The position numbers were made by a program, and so were the translations under genes. A stretch of 64,000 bases of DNA from Yersinia vastinensis (GTDB taxonomy: Bacteria; Pseudomonadota; Gammaproteobacteria; Enterobacterales; Enterobacteriaceae): NCBI RefSeq assembly GCF_902726565.1, contig NZ_CACVAF010000002.1, positions 124,001 through 188,000 of the forward strand, in the 5' to 3' direction. The notes beneath the pieces were generated by a model that saw only the letters and a program-made list of their open reading frames with translations, did no database searches and was not told the DNA's origin. Shown in pieces: positions 48,444-60,404 of the stretch (its first letter is position 1; each line of letters begins with the position of its first letter).

Positions 48444-49091
48444 TCACCAAATTGCGGGTTCTTCACGTATAAATGGATTGGTCTGCCGTTCGTGACCTAA
48501 TGTAGACATCGGGCCATGCCCCGGAATAAAGGCCATGTCATCTCCCAAAGGTAACAATTTGGTCCGGATAGAGTTAATCAGTTGTTGATGATCGCCACGT
48601 GGAAAATCACTGCGCCCAACACCACCATTAAAAATAACATCTCCCACCAATGCAAGCCGGTCTTGTTGATCAACAAAAACGATATGTCCTGGCGTATGTC
48701 CAGGGCAATGCAACACTGATAATTCGATGTTACCCACCGTGATTTTATCACCCTCTTCCAGCCAGCGAGTCGGAGTGAAAGCTTCACATTCGCTTAAACC
48801 AAACATTCGGCTCTGTGCAGGTAGGCCTTCTAGCCAAAAAGTGTCTTCTTTCTCTGGACCATAAATAGGGGCTTGGAAATGTGCGGCTAATTCAGCAGCA
48901 GCGCCCACATGATCCAGATGACCGTGAGTCAGTAGAATCTGACTCACCTTAACACCCTGACGCTCAACCTCAGCAATGATTTTAGTCGCCTCACCACCAG
49001 GATCCACAAGTGCAGCCTGCCCTGTTGCTTCACACCAGATGAGAGTGCAATTTTGGCTAAAAGCCGTCACCGGAATAATTTGATATTTCAT
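48444..49091 (-). CDS. gloC: GloC-type hydroxyacylglutathione hydrolase (metallo-beta-lactamase fold)
   Basis: A 215-residue protein, the E. coli YcbL length. It is a type II glyoxalase fold with metal motif [15 protein letters not shown] near 55, further ligands in [13 protein letters not shown] (about 131) and [18 protein letters not shown] (about 150), and the C-terminal [20 protein letters not shown]. It hydrolyses S-lactoylglutathione in methylglyoxal detoxification; mgsA, which makes methylglyoxal, is elsewhere in this window. mepK lies 60 bp upstream in the same direction. Confidence 0.95.
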   Translation of the reverse strand: MKYQIIPVTAFSQNCTLIWCEATGQAALVDPGGEATKIIAEVERQGVKVSQILLTHGHLDHVGAAAELAAHFQAPIYGPEKEDTFWLEGLPAQSRMFGLSECEAFTPTRWLEEGDKITVGNIELSVLHCPGHTPGHIVFVDQQDRLALVGDVIFNGGVGRSDFPRGDHQQLINSIRTKLLPLGDDMAFIPGHGPMSTLGHERQTNPFIREEPAIW

Positions 49092-49150
49092 AAAGCTCCA
49101 ACCCCAATGCCATAACCCATAAACTCAAAGCATTGGCAGAAAAATGCGTC

Positions 49151-49699
49151 TTACCAGGTTCGTGTCGGCCCAGTATCAATATGCACAAAATTACTGCGAG
49201 GGTAATATCCTACACCACCTGCGCGCATTTTTAATGCCGCTTTGCGGATATTACTCAATTGAATACCTTCAATATGAAAATCCATCGCTCGCCCTTGAGT
49301 ATGGAAACTGTGTTTAGCCACTCCCCGGCTACGTTCGCGCAGTTCATTATTCGTATCAAGTGAGCGATAGCCTGAAATAAGCTGTACCGGTTTAGTTGTT
49401 CCGAGAAGACCTTGCAAACGGTAGAGTTGGTCGAACAAGCGAGGATCGATAGTTTTAACTTTATTGGCCCGATAGTCGCGGAATAGATGGTTTAAGCGGG
49501 AAAGTTCATCTTTGTTATAGCTTCGACCGTCAAAAAATTCGGCTTTTATGGACTCACCTGTATTCAGGTTATTCAGGGTCAAGATACGTGGACGAGGAGT
49601 AGAGAGGGTAGCGAATGCTTGCCCCGGAAGCAGCGATATACCCAACGCCGCCCCGCCTAACGTTAGCCATTTACGGCGATAATTATCAATTTTATCCAT
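49151..49699 (-). CDS. mepK: MepK, murein DD/LD-endopeptidase with Tat signal
   Basis: A 182-residue protein, the E. coli YcbK length. The N-terminus has a twin-arginine signal (NYRRKWLTLGGAALGISLLPGQAFA), so it is exported folded to the periplasm. The M15_3/DUF882 peptidase domain carries the zinc-binding pattern: SGYRSLDTNNELR, HSFHTQGRAMDFHIEG (His and Asp ligands) and the final His in NFVHIDTG. MepK cleaves mDap-mDap (3-3) crosslinks made by L,D-transpeptidases; the neighbouring ldtD makes them. Confidence 0.95.
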   Translation of the reverse strand: MDKIDNYRRKWLTLGGAALGISLLPGQAFATLSTPRPRILTLNNLNTGESIKAEFFDGRSYNKDELSRLNHLFRDYRANKVKTIDPRLFDQLYRLQGLLGTTKPVQLISGYRSLDTNNELRERSRGVAKHSFHTQGRAMDFHIEGIQLSNIRKAALKMRAGGVGYYPRSNFVHIDTGPTRTW

Positions 49700-49903
49700 G
49701 ATCTCTGTTAATACCCGGCAAGAATGTCAAAAGTAAGCACTATATAATGTGCCGTCCCGAACCATAACCGCCTACGGAAAACCAGTCAACCCGCATTCGG
49801 CACGCATTCACTGTGCGTTTAGTTTAGGGAAGAGGACGCTCACTGTTGAGCGCCCACAAGACAACCCGATATTGAGACCATTAGTTATTGAGTTTTACTG
49901 CAT

Positions 49904-51778
49904 TTATTGCAGCAAAAGTTCAGCCTGTTGGGAGATTTGTGAACCTGATCTCACCGTCATATCATAATTGTAAATATCTGTTCTAAACTGCGGTTTACCA
50001 TCATCAGCAACCCACGCCGTTAGGTAATACAATTGCACCGGGATACGCTGGCGAATGTTGACATAAGTGGTATCTCCCTGTTTTAAGGTCGATGAAACTC
50101 GCGCATCATTCCAGCCCGCATCTTGCAACAGCATATTGGCTAAATCAGAAGCTTTATTCACTCGCACACAACCTGAACTCAGTGCACGGATATCTTTCTG
50201 GAACAGACCATGGTTCGGTGTATCATGCAGATAGATAGCATCAGAGCTTGGCATATTGAACTTGAATCGCCCCAATGAATTGCTAGCACCTGGCGCCTGA
50301 CGCAGACGATATGGGAAGTTGTTCGGTGAAATCATGCTCCAGTCAATCATTGACGGGTCAACAACTTCAGCATCATTACTCCAACCAGACAACACGGTAT
50401 AGCCATGGCGCTGGAAATAACTGGAATCATAACGCGCTTTCGGCACGATATCCTGACGCACCAAAGACGTCGGCACGTTCCACGGCGGATTAACCACTAC
50501 ATTATTCAATGCGCTACTCATCAGCGGTGTTTTGCGGCTTGGGCGGCCAACAATCACGCGGGATGAAAGCACCTCTGTACCATTCTTATAATAATTCAGA
50601 GAATAATTTGGGATGTTAACCATAATGCCGTTATCCACTCGTCCCGGCAAAATGCGTAAGCGCTGAATATTCAGTGCCAATAACGTGGCTCGCATTTGTG
50701 GAGAAACATTCAGCCATTCGCGAGTACGGACGCCGATAACACCATCATCACTCAGCCCATGCCATCGTTGAAAACGTTTAACGGCTTCCATCAACTCTGG
50801 TGTGTAGACATTATCAGTCACTGTGGCAGTAGATGTCAGAGCTGTCGATGCAGGAGCAACCACGCCCTCAGTCACCGGAACGTCAGCGACAGGAGCTGCC
50901 GATGGGCTAACCACCAGACTATGCGCTTGGGCGCGACTTTTCTCTTCATCAACCGAGAGATCATCATTGACTGCCGCAACCGCAGGATTATCGGCCGGGA
51001 TAACTTCTGGGGATTTCACTGGCGCTGATGCCACAGGATTCAGCATGCCAGTTCGGTCAAGAATTTCTCGCAAAGCAGGAATATCGTCACTGAGCTGACC
51101 TGGGCGCAAACTCGGACCATTGGTCATTTGTGGCCATGGGCGGCGGTCAGCCAGCATCTGCTTCAATGCCTGATGCATTTTTTCATATTGCGGATGTTGG
51201 GGAGCCAGTGACGCCAGATAAGGTGCAGTGGTTCCTTCGTGTACTGCTTGTTGCCAACGATTTAAAATTGTGGCCGGCGGCATCGCCATTTTGTACGGCA
51301 CATTGCTATATAGCCAGACACTGCCGTTGGCCCCGACGCCTGAGATAAAGTGTAAATATCCCAACATCGCATCGGAGAGAATGACATCACGAGCCATGCC
51401 AGTAATATCAGGATCACTGAGCCATTTCACCCATTGCATAAATTGCGGTTGAATACCGGAGAGCGCCACTTCCGCCAATTGTTGCTGAAAATGCTGAACA
51501 GCCGTTCTATCTTGCCACATGGGTTGCATTTGATTAGCGGCATAAAGTACCGCTAACTCAGAAAAATAGTGCGGAGTGACGTTTTTCGGCAGCGTCGCCA
51601 AAAGCTGAGAACGGCTTTGTGCGACCGTCATACTTTGCGGCGACGTTGACAATGCTGAAGATGAATCTATAGACATGACTGGCGCAGTCGCTGATGCAGT
51701 CAATATTGGCATCACGCTACAAATTAAAGCGCAATATAACGCGAATGTACGTTGCGTATTTCTTTTCTTTAGCGACAT
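49904..51778 (-). CDS. ldtD: LdtD, murein L,D-transpeptidase
   Basis: A 624-residue protein (E. coli YcbB 615) from the ATG at 51778 ([16 protein letters not shown]), which has GGGGG upstream; an in-frame ATG at 51850 has no ribosome site. It has an N-terminal signal/anchor, a helical scaffold with a peptidoglycan-binding domain ([30 protein letters not shown] near 350), and the YkuD catalytic domain with His in [12 protein letters not shown] and Cys in [15 protein letters not shown] near 545. The stretch 270-345 is low-complexity (Ala/Val/Ser/Pro) and looks disordered. It forms 3-3 crosslinks under envelope stress. Confidence 0.96.
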   Translation of the reverse strand: MSLKKRNTQRTFALYCALICSVMPILTASATAPVMSIDSSSALSTSPQSMTVAQSRSQLLATLPKNVTPHYFSELAVLYAANQMQPMWQDRTAVQHFQQQLAEVALSGIQPQFMQWVKWLSDPDITGMARDVILSDAMLGYLHFISGVGANGSVWLYSNVPYKMAMPPATILNRWQQAVHEGTTAPYLASLAPQHPQYEKMHQALKQMLADRRPWPQMTNGPSLRPGQLSDDIPALREILDRTGMLNPVASAPVKSPEVIPADNPAVAAVNDDLSVDEEKSRAQAHSLVVSPSAAPVADVPVTEGVVAPASTALTSTATVTDNVYTPELMEAVKRFQRWHGLSDDGVIGVRTREWLNVSPQMRATLLALNIQRLRILPGRVDNGIMVNIPNYSLNYYKNGTEVLSSRVIVGRPSRKTPLMSSALNNVVVNPPWNVPTSLVRQDIVPKARYDSSYFQRHGYTVLSGWSNDAEVVDPSMIDWSMISPNNFPYRLRQAPGASNSLGRFKFNMPSSDAIYLHDTPNHGLFQKDIRALSSGCVRVNKASDLANMLLQDAGWNDARVSSTLKQGDTTYVNIRQRIPVQLYYLTAWVADDGKPQFRTDIYNYDMTVRSGSQISQQAELLLQ

Positions 51779-52122
51779 TCTATGCCCCCGGTATGCTTGT
51801 CTAAGTACGTCATAGTCTGTCGTTACCTTTCTTCCCTGAAGTCGCAGCATGCTAGCGGCTTTCTTGCCCGAGTGGCTGACGGGTACCCACCCAGCACGAT
51901 TTGTTCGTTGACGGCAATACCTCCTATTTTTGGGTATTAACCATATTATACAAACAGAAATGCCACTGAGTGACCAATATTATAAATTTAGCCATTTACG
52001 TTACGCTAACAGATTTCCTCTGGTTATAAAATATAACCCTCAAATGTGATAGCAAATAAAAAATGGCCGCTTAGCGGCCATTAAAGGGAATAAATTATTA
52101 TTACGTCTTTGCTGATTAATAA
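51779..52122. other. Intergenic region between mukB and ldtD
   Basis: 344 bp without a gene. It contains the ldtD leader and promoter, unresolved, and the mukB terminator near 52060. I see no repeat or operator that I can name. Confidence 0.4.
52052..52082 (-). terminator. Intrinsic terminator after mukB
   Basis: AATGGCCGC-TTA-GCGGCCATT (52062-52082); minus-strand tail TTTTTATTTG. Confidence 0.9.
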
Positions 52123-55100
52123 TTAACCAGGCTGCTGTTGCTCAACGGGCTTCGATGGCAGTGTTGGTATTTCGTTCGCAAAACCACGTAAACCGACCAC
52201 ATGTACATGCTCATGATTTTGGAAGACTTTTCGCACCAACTTGTAGGTTGTCCCTTTTTCCGGACTAATATTTTCCGGCGCAGCAATAATTAATTGCATT
52301 TCCAACCGCTCGCACAGCTCAAATAATGTCGCGATAGACTTCGCATCCAGACGCGCCGCTTCATCGAGGAACAGTAAGCGGCAAGGAGAAATATCTTTGC
52401 CACGTAAACGACGAGACTCTTCTTCCCAACTCTGAACAACCATCACCAGAATAGACATCCCCGTACCGATAGCTTCACCAGTTGATAATGCCCCACTCTC
52501 AGCTCGCAACCAACCATCTGCACCCCGGTAAACCTCAACCTCCAGCTCCAGATAGTTACGATAATCCAATAACTCTTCACCGATGGTTTGTGGCAAACGT
52601 TGCCCCATATCCATTTGTGGATTCAGGCGCTGATACAGTTTTGCAAGTGCTTCAGAGAAGGTCAGCCGATTACTGTTAAACAAATCCTGATGCTGTTCTT
52701 GTTGCTCAGATAACACATCAAGCAGGGTGGCGTGGGCTTCGCGCACATTCACATTCAACCGCACACTCTTCACCTGACCGAATGACACCGCTTGTAAGCC
52801 CTGATTGAGCATACGGATGCGGTTCTGTTCGCGCTGAATGGTTTTACGGATGATATTCGACACACTTTTTGAACTGATCGCCAGTTTCTGCTCACGGGCG
52901 GTCAATTCTTCCGTCAGACGACCCAGCTCAATTTCCATCTGTTCAATGGCTTCAACCGGATCATCGGTGCGGATAATATCCTGCCGAATTCGCTCACGCA
53001 GATGCTGATACACCGCGATATAGAACTGAATTTTCCGTTCAGGTCGTTTAGGGTCTTCCGACAACCGCAGCACATCACGCAGATGTTCGTTATCGGCCAC
53101 AGCCAAACGCAGTGCCCCCAACGCCTTATCCGACATCGAACGTAGCTCGTCACCATCCATATAAGCCAATTCGCGGCGATGTAAACGGCGCTCAACACCA
53201 TTATCTTTCACCATCCGCATCACGGCACACCAGCCTGCTTTAGCATTCACCACTTGCTCGCGAATCTGATGATAATCTCGCTCCAACTTACGCAGTTTTT
53301 TCTGCAAGCTGTCCATCTCGGCTTCACAGAACGTCAGTTGTTTTTCCAACTGATTACGACGCGAACGGTTGGTACTCAATGCGGCATGTAATTCATCACG
53401 GCGAGCACGGGCGCGGGCTTCCGCATTCGCATCAGCCTGAACACCAATATCCACCAGCTCTTGACTCAACTCTTTGAGCATGTCGCGCTTGGCGTCATAG
53501 GAACTTTTCAATGACGCTAACACTTGATTGTACTGAGTGAACTGAGCCTGATACTGACGTAACTGCTCGCGGGCGCGAGTACGCTCGGCTTCAGCCTGCT
53601 CTAAACGCTGTCGCAATTTATCGTTAAGATCAGAGTTCTCCGTCAGCATGCCCGCAGAGTCGGTATAGCTAAAGTGCGCGCGGCGCTGAACCACCTCCGT
53701 CAGGGCAAAAGCTTGCTGTTTCGCCTGACGTTGGCTGTTTTGTGCCAGCACATAGTTTTCTTGTAATTGTTCATGTTGCTGCGGATCACTTTGCAGCACC
53801 GCCAACAAGGGTTCCAGTTTGGTCAGAGAAGCGCCGTGTTTCTGAATATGCCGAGCCGCTTCTTGTGCTTCGGTTAACTCTTCCGTAATTTCTTCAACAC
53901 GGTCGGCTAACGTATCATCAAGCAGCAATGAAACCAGCGGTATCAATCGGTTAAGGGCTGAAATCCCCTCTTTGGCCTGTTCGAACTGTTGACGTTGCTG
54001 CTGATTTTGGTCTTCGTGCGCACTCAGCGCTCGCTCAATTTCACCACGGCGAGTATTCAGCAAGCGAATTTCAGCTTCGGGATCTGAATCAAATGCCACC
54101 GCCAGATGGGAACCTATAAAACGGCTGAATGCTTGATGTAAACGCTGCGTTTTTTGCACATCAAATGACAACGTCGCGTAACGTTCTGCCAAGCTATCGC
54201 GCTCTTGATACAGCGACTCCAGGCGATTTTCACGGGCCGCACGGCCAAACAGGGGCACTTCCGGGTAGCGGGAATATCGCCATTGGCGATCCGCAATTTT
54301 CACCACGACCGCTTTTTCATGCTCTTCAACGGCAAAAACACTGTCATCAAATGACTGTGGATCCCCTTCGATGAGATAGAGATCTTCTGGACAATCTTCC
54401 AACCCCAGCAATTGGTCACGTACCAATGACAGGTCTGGTACTACAATACCGTGGCGTGATGGACCATATAATGCGGAGAAGTATGGCGCATCATCGATAG
54501 TCACATCGTCATAAATCTCAGAGAGCAATACCCCGCCAAAACGCTCGGCTAACGCAATCATCCGTGGATCTTCAGCACCACTTGGTTGACTCAAACGCTC
54601 GATCTGCGCATCAATGGCGCGCTTGGTTGCCGCTACTTCATCACGTTCAACCGTGGTTTCGCGTTCGCGCTCCAGCAACTGCTGCATGTATTCGGTGACC
54701 TGACGGCTGTCTTCCAGCGCTTCACCGCTTTGCTCACTCAGTTGGCTCAAGGCATCCTGCGCTGCCAGCCAAACGGGGGCTCGCGCCGTCAGTTCCTGAA
54801 TTTTCAGTTTCAGCTGTTCCAGTTCCTGACGCATTTCCATGCGCCGTTCGCCGGCATCGCTGACGCTAAGAGAAAGCTCTTCAACCTGTGATTCCAGCTC
54901 ACGCTGTAACTCTTCCAACTCTTCTGGTTGATAGTTCTGCCCTTGACGCTTGCAAAACTCTTGCAATAAACGCTCAGCATCCTGCTGGGCACGCAAGCGC
55001 TGTTCCAGCTCGGATAGGCGCATGCGCAATGGTTGGACACGTTCGGCCAAATGTTGCTGGGATGGCCAGTCACGTAATAATTCACGGGCGGTCTGCCAAG

Positions 55101-56580
55101 CTTCGCTACGACTGACCTGACCGGCAATCGCAACCACCAACTGATAAGCTTGCTCAAATTGGCTGTGTGCGGCATCGGCAACACTCAGTTTCTGTTCGAG
55201 CTGCAATAAAGACTCGGTCGCTTCCTGCTCTTTGGCCTGGAAAGTTTCCAGCCACTCTTCAGCATTATCTGCGGTTAACTCCGGCAACTGACACAACGCG
55301 CGCGCGCGATCCAAAGCCTGCAATGCTTGCTGATATTGAATAGCTCGCGTCTGTTGCACATCCAGCGCTTGCTGATAATCAGCCAACTGACTTTTCAGTT
55401 CATCCACTTCCAGCTCGGCAGCTTCGGCCCGCGCTTCATTATCAGCTTGCTGCTCACTTGACTCGGCAACGACTTCGTTTTGCTCTTCCAGTCGGTAAGT
55501 CAACTCTTCCAAATCACTTTGATAGCGTTCGATTTTTTCCTGCTGGCGCATCGCGGTTTGCACCAGACTCAAGTGATCACTGGCAGCTTGGTAGTCGGTC
55601 TCAAGATCAGATTCTGCCCCACTTTGCTCCGCCAACTCACGGGACATTTCGACATGCCGATACTGCTCGGTCACCAGTTGCTTGCGGCTCGCCAGCAAAT
55701 CACGACGCAGTACTAAAGCATCATCAAGGTGAATACGCCGCTCATTAGCATGGCGCATATAGTCAGCCGCAACATAAGACGTCGCCTCTGAGATCAGGTG
55801 CTTAAACAGGTCACGGTCAGATTGGGTGACACGAATAGCCTCAAGGGTCATGCGGTTTTCACGCAGTGCCGCTTCCATGTCTTGGAAGGCTTTTCGTACT
55901 CCGCTATTTTCTGGCAATAAATAATCGCGCAATGAGCGGGTAATGGCGCTGGAGATACCGCCGTACAATGACGCTTCAATCAAACGGTAGAACTTGCTGC
56001 GATCAGCCGAAGAGCGCAAACGCTTCGGAATCACCCCTAAATCAAACATCAGCGAGTGGTAATCAGTGATGGAGTTAAACTGCTTAAACTGCACCCCTTC
56101 CATCTCTTCAACGCGCTCTTTCAGCTCTTGTAAAGACAACACGCGCGCCTGACGTTCACCCACAACTTCAGTAAGAATTTCAGTCGGCTGAATCGCGGTT
56201 GGCAATCCTTGAATGGTGAACGGCTTGATATCAACTTTTCGATCACGCCCGGCAACTTGTTGCAGGCGCACGCCAACTACCACGCGCTGATGGCGAGAAT
56301 TGACCACATCGAGTGTTGAGTAGCACACCCCTGCACGCAACTTACCGTGCAAACCTTTATCGCGGGAACCACTGGTGGCTCCGGCTTCTGTGGTGTTACG
56401 AAAATGCAGCAACGTCAGGTCAGGAATTAATGCCGTGACGAAAGCGGCCATGGTGGTGGATTTACCCGCACCATTACCGCCAGATAAAGTGGTGACTAAC
56501 TCATCAAGATCGAATGTCCGGGCGAAAAAGCCATTCCAGTTAACCAAGGTCAGTGAGCGAAACTTTCCGCGTTCAATCAT
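52123..56580 (-). CDS. mukB: MukB, SMC-like condensin subunit
   Basis: A 1485-residue ATPase (E. coli 1486). The N-terminal head has Walker [15 protein letters not shown] near 34-47. Long coiled coils (about 300-640 and 790-1190) flank the hinge (about 645-790, including [38 protein letters not shown]). The C-terminal head has the signature [18 protein letters not shown] and Walker [14 protein letters not shown]. With MukE and MukF it extrudes DNA loops and binds topoisomerase IV. Its start overlaps the mukE stop (ATGA). The C-terminus is slightly extended (KPVEQQQPG). Confidence 0.98.
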   Translation of the reverse strand: MIERGKFRSLTLVNWNGFFARTFDLDELVTTLSGGNGAGKSTTMAAFVTALIPDLTLLHFRNTTEAGATSGSRDKGLHGKLRAGVCYSTLDVVNSRHQRVVVGVRLQQVAGRDRKVDIKPFTIQGLPTAIQPTEILTEVVGERQARVLSLQELKERVEEMEGVQFKQFNSITDYHSLMFDLGVIPKRLRSSADRSKFYRLIEASLYGGISSAITRSLRDYLLPENSGVRKAFQDMEAALRENRMTLEAIRVTQSDRDLFKHLISEATSYVAADYMRHANERRIHLDDALVLRRDLLASRKQLVTEQYRHVEMSRELAEQSGAESDLETDYQAASDHLSLVQTAMRQQEKIERYQSDLEELTYRLEEQNEVVAESSEQQADNEARAEAAELEVDELKSQLADYQQALDVQQTRAIQYQQALQALDRARALCQLPELTADNAEEWLETFQAKEQEATESLLQLEQKLSVADAAHSQFEQAYQLVVAIAGQVSRSEAWQTARELLRDWPSQQHLAERVQPLRMRLSELEQRLRAQQDAERLLQEFCKRQGQNYQPEELEELQRELESQVEELSLSVSDAGERRMEMRQELEQLKLKIQELTARAPVWLAAQDALSQLSEQSGEALEDSRQVTEYMQQLLERERETTVERDEVAATKRAIDAQIERLSQPSGAEDPRMIALAERFGGVLLSEIYDDVTIDDAPYFSALYGPSRHGIVVPDLSLVRDQLLGLEDCPEDLYLIEGDPQSFDDSVFAVEEHEKAVVVKIADRQWRYSRYPEVPLFGRAARENRLESLYQERDSLAERYATLSFDVQKTQRLHQAFSRFIGSHLAVAFDSDPEAEIRLLNTRRGEIERALSAHEDQNQQQRQQFEQAKEGISALNRLIPLVSLLLDDTLADRVEEITEELTEAQEAARHIQKHGASLTKLEPLLAVLQSDPQQHEQLQENYVLAQNSQRQAKQQAFALTEVVQRRAHFSYTDSAGMLTENSDLNDKLRQRLEQAEAERTRAREQLRQYQAQFTQYNQVLASLKSSYDAKRDMLKELSQELVDIGVQADANAEARARARRDELHAALSTNRSRRNQLEKQLTFCEAEMDSLQKKLRKLERDYHQIREQVVNAKAGWCAVMRMVKDNGVERRLHRRELAYMDGDELRSMSDKALGALRLAVADNEHLRDVLRLSEDPKRPERKIQFYIAVYQHLRERIRQDIIRTDDPVEAIEQMEIELGRLTEELTAREQKLAISSKSVSNIIRKTIQREQNRIRMLNQGLQAVSFGQVKSVRLNVNVREAHATLLDVLSEQQEQHQDLFNSNRLTFSEALAKLYQRLNPQMDMGQRLPQTIGEELLDYRNYLELEVEVYRGADGWLRAESGALSTGEAIGTGMSILVMVVQSWEEESRRLRGKDISPCRLLFLDEAARLDAKSIATLFELCERLEMQLIIAAPENISPEKGTTYKLVRKVFQNHEHVHVVGLRGFANEIPTLPSKPVEQQQPG

Positions 56581-57305
56581 TCCTGTTCATCCTCTGCACT
56601 GTCCGCTGCATTGCCCATGGTGATATCGTTTTCATCACTTTCATCATGGAGTGACAGACTGTTCTCTACCGCCATGGCTTCTCCATCACGGATCATACGT
56701 AACTGGGCTTCACGTGGATCATCACCGCTGCGTACATCAGCACCAAAGCGGAACACCGCCTCAGTGATGCGAAATTTGCTACTGTCATTGCCCATAAAAT
56801 AGATCATCCCCAAGCGCCGTAGCCGGTTGAGTGACGTTCGTACTTTTTCCTGCAACTTCTGCTTATCCAAATCTGAACCGGTTGAGCGCTGGTTAACGAA
56901 CTTCAGCAATTTGCTCTCATCGGCCAGACTCAACAGCTCTTCGTATAGCTCATGCTGCGCGAAAATCCCTTCATGGGCCAAGCGCTCTGGGCTGAGATAC
57001 AGATAACAGAGAATTTTGCCAACCATCATATCCAGCTCAGATAACACCGAGCGTGGGATAAGAGTGGTAGAGCGCGGACGCAGATAGAAGAAACCCTCCG
57101 GAGCACGGATTAATTCCACGTTATAGCGGGTATAAAATTCTTCCAGTTGCTCCTGAAAATCCATCAGGAAAGCATGATTATCCAGCTCATCAATACCAAT
57201 ATGGCGGCCAGCACGCAATTGACTGTCGAGCGCCGGAAACAGTGAGTTGGCCAATGCCTGAGCCAGTTTAACCGGCATTACTACTTCAATATTTGTTGAT
57301 GACAT
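56577..57305 (-). CDS. mukE: MukE, condensin accessory subunit
   Basis: A 242-residue protein (E. coli 225-234) from the ATG at 57305 ([46 protein letters not shown]); a longer in-frame ORF overlaps deep into mukF and is rejected. It has tandem winged-helix folds ([43 protein letters not shown]) and an acidic tail. MukE bridges the MukF kleisin and DNA. It overlaps mukF by 20 bp and mukB by 4 bp, which indicates translational coupling. Confidence 0.97.
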   Translation of the reverse strand: MSSTNIEVVMPVKLAQALANSLFPALDSQLRAGRHIGIDELDNHAFLMDFQEQLEEFYTRYNVELIRAPEGFFYLRPRSTTLIPRSVLSELDMMVGKILCYLYLSPERLAHEGIFAQHELYEELLSLADESKLLKFVNQRSTGSDLDKQKLQEKVRTSLNRLRRLGMIYFMGNDSSKFRITEAVFRFGADVRSGDDPREAQLRMIRDGEAMAVENSLSLHDESDENDITMGNAADSAEDEQE

Positions 57306-58608
57306 GTGCCTGCACCTTGGCTCCGTAATCATTGATTGCCAACCATTCGGCTGGTAACCCTGAGAAATCGGCTTCGGCCACACCAAGGCGAACTGCCTGG
57401 TCGACCAGGATACGAGCCACGTCAAAATGACGAGCACGCGGATATTGCGCGAGGTAATCGCGCATCACTTCCCCCAGATTAAGCGGCAATTTCTGCTCTT
57501 GATAAACCAGCAATGCCTGCTCAATCATGGCGGCTAACTGCTCACGGATTTCATTAAACTCTTCAAATTCCAGATCCGGTGGCAGCTCCCCTGTGACCTC
57601 TTCACTGCGCAGCGCCAGCTCTTCATCGCGCATATCTAGCAAGCGATCGGCGTTAGCGTAGGTGAGGGTCCAAGGGCTATCAAAATAGTTCTGTACTGAT
57701 TGGCGCAAGCGCTGGGCAAATACCCGATTTTTATCCATATCAATTGCAGTACGGATAAACTTGTGTACGTGGCGGTCATAGCCAATCCACAGATCAATCG
57801 CCTGCTGACCCCAACTGATAATACGGTCAAGTTTGCTTTGCAGGTCAAACACCAGTTTATCAACCAGATCCAGCCCCGCATTGCCGATGGTGGCTTCCTG
57901 AATGCGCAATAAATTCGCCTGAAGTTTATCACCCGCCGCTTCTAACGTGTCTTGCAGCTCTCGCAGAGTGCCGGAGGTTTCTGATAGCAACATTTCGCAG
58001 CTGGCAATGGCAGCACGCCAGTCTTGATTAAGCAGCGCGGCAATATCTTCTTTCACGCTATGTTGCTGCTCATCCATCAAACGCTGCGTCATATCAATGC
58101 TGTCAAAAATTTCAGCAACTGAATATTTCAGTGGGGCGAAGACGTTGCGATGCCAGTGGAATTCATCGCCGCCCTCTTCTGCTGCCTCTGCTGCGCGTTG
58201 CAGCTCTTGTGCCACAATCGATAACTGCATTGATAGCCGTAGAGTCGAGAATTCACGCTGGCGGATATAATAATCTGTAATACCAATGCCCAATGGCGTC
58301 AGGCGGTAAATAGCATTACCGTCGGCCATTTCACTGGTAAAGCGGTTCAGTAAACGCTGGCGCACCATGTCATTGATGGCATTATTGGCACGCACTGCCA
58401 CGGTTTCGGTCGTCTGTTCAAAACCTTTACTGACGTGACGAAATGCATCAACCAACTCCCCTTCGCTCATTTCGCCGTCCAACCGCTCACCGTTTAAGGT
58501 GGCAATCGCCATAAGAAAGGCCAGACGCTCCGTTGGCAGAGTAATCGAAAAATCATTTTTTCGCGCCCAGGCGACCAGTTCGGGTACTGTCTGGGAAAAT
58601 TCACTCAT
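57286..58608 (-). CDS. mukF: MukF, condensin kleisin subunit
   Basis: A 440-residue protein, the E. coli length, from ATG 58608 ([24 protein letters not shown]). It has an N-terminal winged-helix dimerisation domain (to about 115), a central helical bundle (LDEAADKLQ-like [18 protein letters not shown]) and a C-terminal winged helix ([30 protein letters not shown]) that binds the MukB head. The acidic segment [22 protein letters not shown] lies between. It overlaps cmoM by four bases. Confidence 0.98.
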   Translation of the reverse strand: MSEFSQTVPELVAWARKNDFSITLPTERLAFLMAIATLNGERLDGEMSEGELVDAFRHVSKGFEQTTETVAVRANNAINDMVRQRLLNRFTSEMADGNAIYRLTPLGIGITDYYIRQREFSTLRLSMQLSIVAQELQRAAEAAEEGGDEFHWHRNVFAPLKYSVAEIFDSIDMTQRLMDEQQHSVKEDIAALLNQDWRAAIASCEMLLSETSGTLRELQDTLEAAGDKLQANLLRIQEATIGNAGLDLVDKLVFDLQSKLDRIISWGQQAIDLWIGYDRHVHKFIRTAIDMDKNRVFAQRLRQSVQNYFDSPWTLTYANADRLLDMRDEELALRSEEVTGELPPDLEFEEFNEIREQLAAMIEQALLVYQEQKLPLNLGEVMRDYLAQYPRARHFDVARILVDQAVRLGVAEADFSGLPAEWLAINDYGAKVQAHVINKY

Positions 58609-59390
58609 AATGGGTCCTTCAGATTCGGCTTGAACGCAGAGACATGCACATAGCGCCCCAAACTGATAAAGGGCTCCTGCCGGCAATAGCGCTGTTCCAG
58701 CTCCAATAATTCAGCAAACTCATCAACTTGTTGCTGTTTATTCTTCATGTAATCGTGAAACACCCGGACTCCTGTCTTACCACTAATGGATAAACCCATT
58801 TGCTCAAGCCAGCCATATACAACCGGTGGGTCCAGAGGATATTGCGGTGACAGCGAGCGCTGTCGGCGCCTTTTGACGCCCGGTATTGCCAACTGAAAGT
58901 TACCTAATACCGCATTACGCATCACCAGCCCATTGGCATTGAAAAACATTAATGAAAGCGCGCCACCTGGATTTAATACATTACAAAGTATTTGCAGAAC
59001 TTGTTGAGGCTCTGCAATCCATTCTAAAACCGCATGAAACAATATCAGATCAACTGGCTGTTCTAAATGTTGTGTGATGTCTTGTGCCGCACTTTGTACA
59101 AATTGCATGTTGTGGCTCACACCTTTTTCCTCGGCGGCCACTTTTGCTCGCTGAATCATCTCAGCGGACAAGTCACATAATAGAACCTGATGGCCCAATG
59201 CCGCTAATTGGCAAGCCATATGCCCTTCACCGCCACCCGCATCTAAAATCCGTAACGGCCGTTGCGGTAACTGCGCTAACAGCCCGGTGATATCTTGCCA
59301 AACTACCGCCTGACGAATCATTCCTTTCGTCGTGCCGTAGATATTGCGGGAGAACTTCTCGGCAATATCATCGAAATTGCGATCCTGCAT
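58605..59390 (-). CDS. cmoM: CmoM (SmtA), tRNA cmo5U34 carboxyl methyltransferase
   Basis: A 261-residue protein, the E. coli length, from ATG 59390 ([24 protein letters not shown]); the in-frame extension to 59486 is rejected. It has a class I SAM fold: motif [23 protein letters not shown] near 45, motif [16 protein letters not shown], and [13 protein letters not shown] near 115. It methylates 5-carboxymethoxyuridine in wobble position of Ser, Pro and other tRNAs; tRNA-Ser(UGA) in this window is such a substrate in E. coli. First gene of the muk operon. Confidence 0.96.
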   Translation of the reverse strand: MQDRNFDDIAEKFSRNIYGTTKGMIRQAVVWQDITGLLAQLPQRPLRILDAGGGEGHMACQLAALGHQVLLCDLSAEMIQRAKVAAEEKGVSHNMQFVQSAAQDITQHLEQPVDLILFHAVLEWIAEPQQVLQILCNVLNPGGALSLMFFNANGLVMRNAVLGNFQLAIPGVKRRRQRSLSPQYPLDPPVVYGWLEQMGLSISGKTGVRVFHDYMKNKQQQVDEFAELLELEQRYCRQEPFISLGRYVHVSAFKPNLKDPL

Positions 59391-59580
59391 GGATAACTGT
59401 TCCACCATCATCAATATAACTATTGATTTACCGGCCTTGATAGAGACGTGCAAATCAATGGCTACAGCAAAAAGAATAACTACCAACCTGCTATTTTGGC
59501 ACAGCCTGACTTAGAATAAATCTTCTTGGCCCGTAATCATCACCAAATGCCGTTTTTTCAGCCAAAAGGTCTCTGTTTTT

Positions 59581-60351
59581 ATGCTTTTTACCCTAAAAAA
59601 GTTTGTTGGCGGCTTATTAATGCCCCTACCCTTAGTGCTTATACTTATGGGGCTGGCATTAATCTTATTGTGGTTTACCCGTTGGCAGAAAAGCGGCAAA
59701 ACGCTTTTTGCATTAAGTTGGCTGGTATTATTGCTTATTAGCCTGCAACCTGTCGCAGATCGCCTGCTATTGCCATTAGAAAAACACTACGCCACTTATC
59801 ACGGCAACAACCCCGTAGATTACATTGTTGTCCTCGGTGGCGGCTACACGTTTAATCCGAATTGGGCACCCAGTGCCAATTTATTCTCGAATAGTTTGCC
59901 GCGGGTAACAGAAGGCATCAGGCTTTATCGCGCACACCCCAATACGAAAATGATATTTACCGGCGGTGCAGGCCCCAACAGCCAAAGTAGTGCCAAAACA
60001 GCAGCGCAGGTGGCAGAAAGTTTGGGCGTTCCGATGGAGGATATTATTGCGTTAGAGCAGCCGAAAGACACAGCGGAAGAAGCCTCCGCTGTTGCCAACG
60101 TGGTCGGTGATAAGCCATTTTTATTAGTCACTTCTGCCAGTCACCTGCCGCGAGCCATAAAATTCTTTGAAGCCAAAGGTTTACACCCAATCCCGGCGCC
60201 CGCCAATCAATTGGCCATTACTACGCCACTGCATAGTTGGGAGCGTGCCATTCCAGCCGCTATTTATTTAGGGCATTCAGAACGGGCCTGGTATGAGACA
60301 TTGGGATTGATATGGCAAAAATTAACTGAAAATCATGCTCCGGAAAATTGA
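59581..60351 (+). CDS. elyC: ElyC (YcbC), envelope biogenesis factor, DUF218
   Basis: A 256-residue protein (E. coli 259) starting MLFTLKKFVGGLLMPLPL. Two N-terminal membrane helices (about 8-30 and 38-56) are followed by a periplasmic DUF218 domain with DYIVVLGGGYTFNPNWAPSANL, EGIRLYRAHPNTKMIFTGG, ALEQPKDTAEEASAV and LLVTSASHLPRAIKFFEAKGL. In E. coli ElyC affects undecaprenyl-phosphate carrier use and peptidoglycan synthesis at low temperature. It diverges from cmoM. Confidence 0.95.
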   Translation: MLFTLKKFVGGLLMPLPLVLILMGLALILLWFTRWQKSGKTLFALSWLVLLLISLQPVADRLLLPLEKHYATYHGNNPVDYIVVLGGGYTFNPNWAPSANLFSNSLPRVTEGIRLYRAHPNTKMIFTGGAGPNSQSSAKTAAQVAESLGVPMEDIIALEQPKDTAEEASAVANVVGDKPFLLVTSASHLPRAIKFFEAKGLHPIPAPANQLAITTPLHSWERAIPAAIYLGHSERAWYETLGLIWQKLTENHAPEN

Positions 60352-60404
60352 GCATAGAGGCAGAGCTATACCCAATAGATTTCAGATGACAAGTTCAGGG
60401 GTAT

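Noticed and set aside
54129-55748. Several plus-strand ORFs of 75-101 residues inside mukB
   Set aside because: Antisense shadows of the GC-rich coiled-coil coding sequence.
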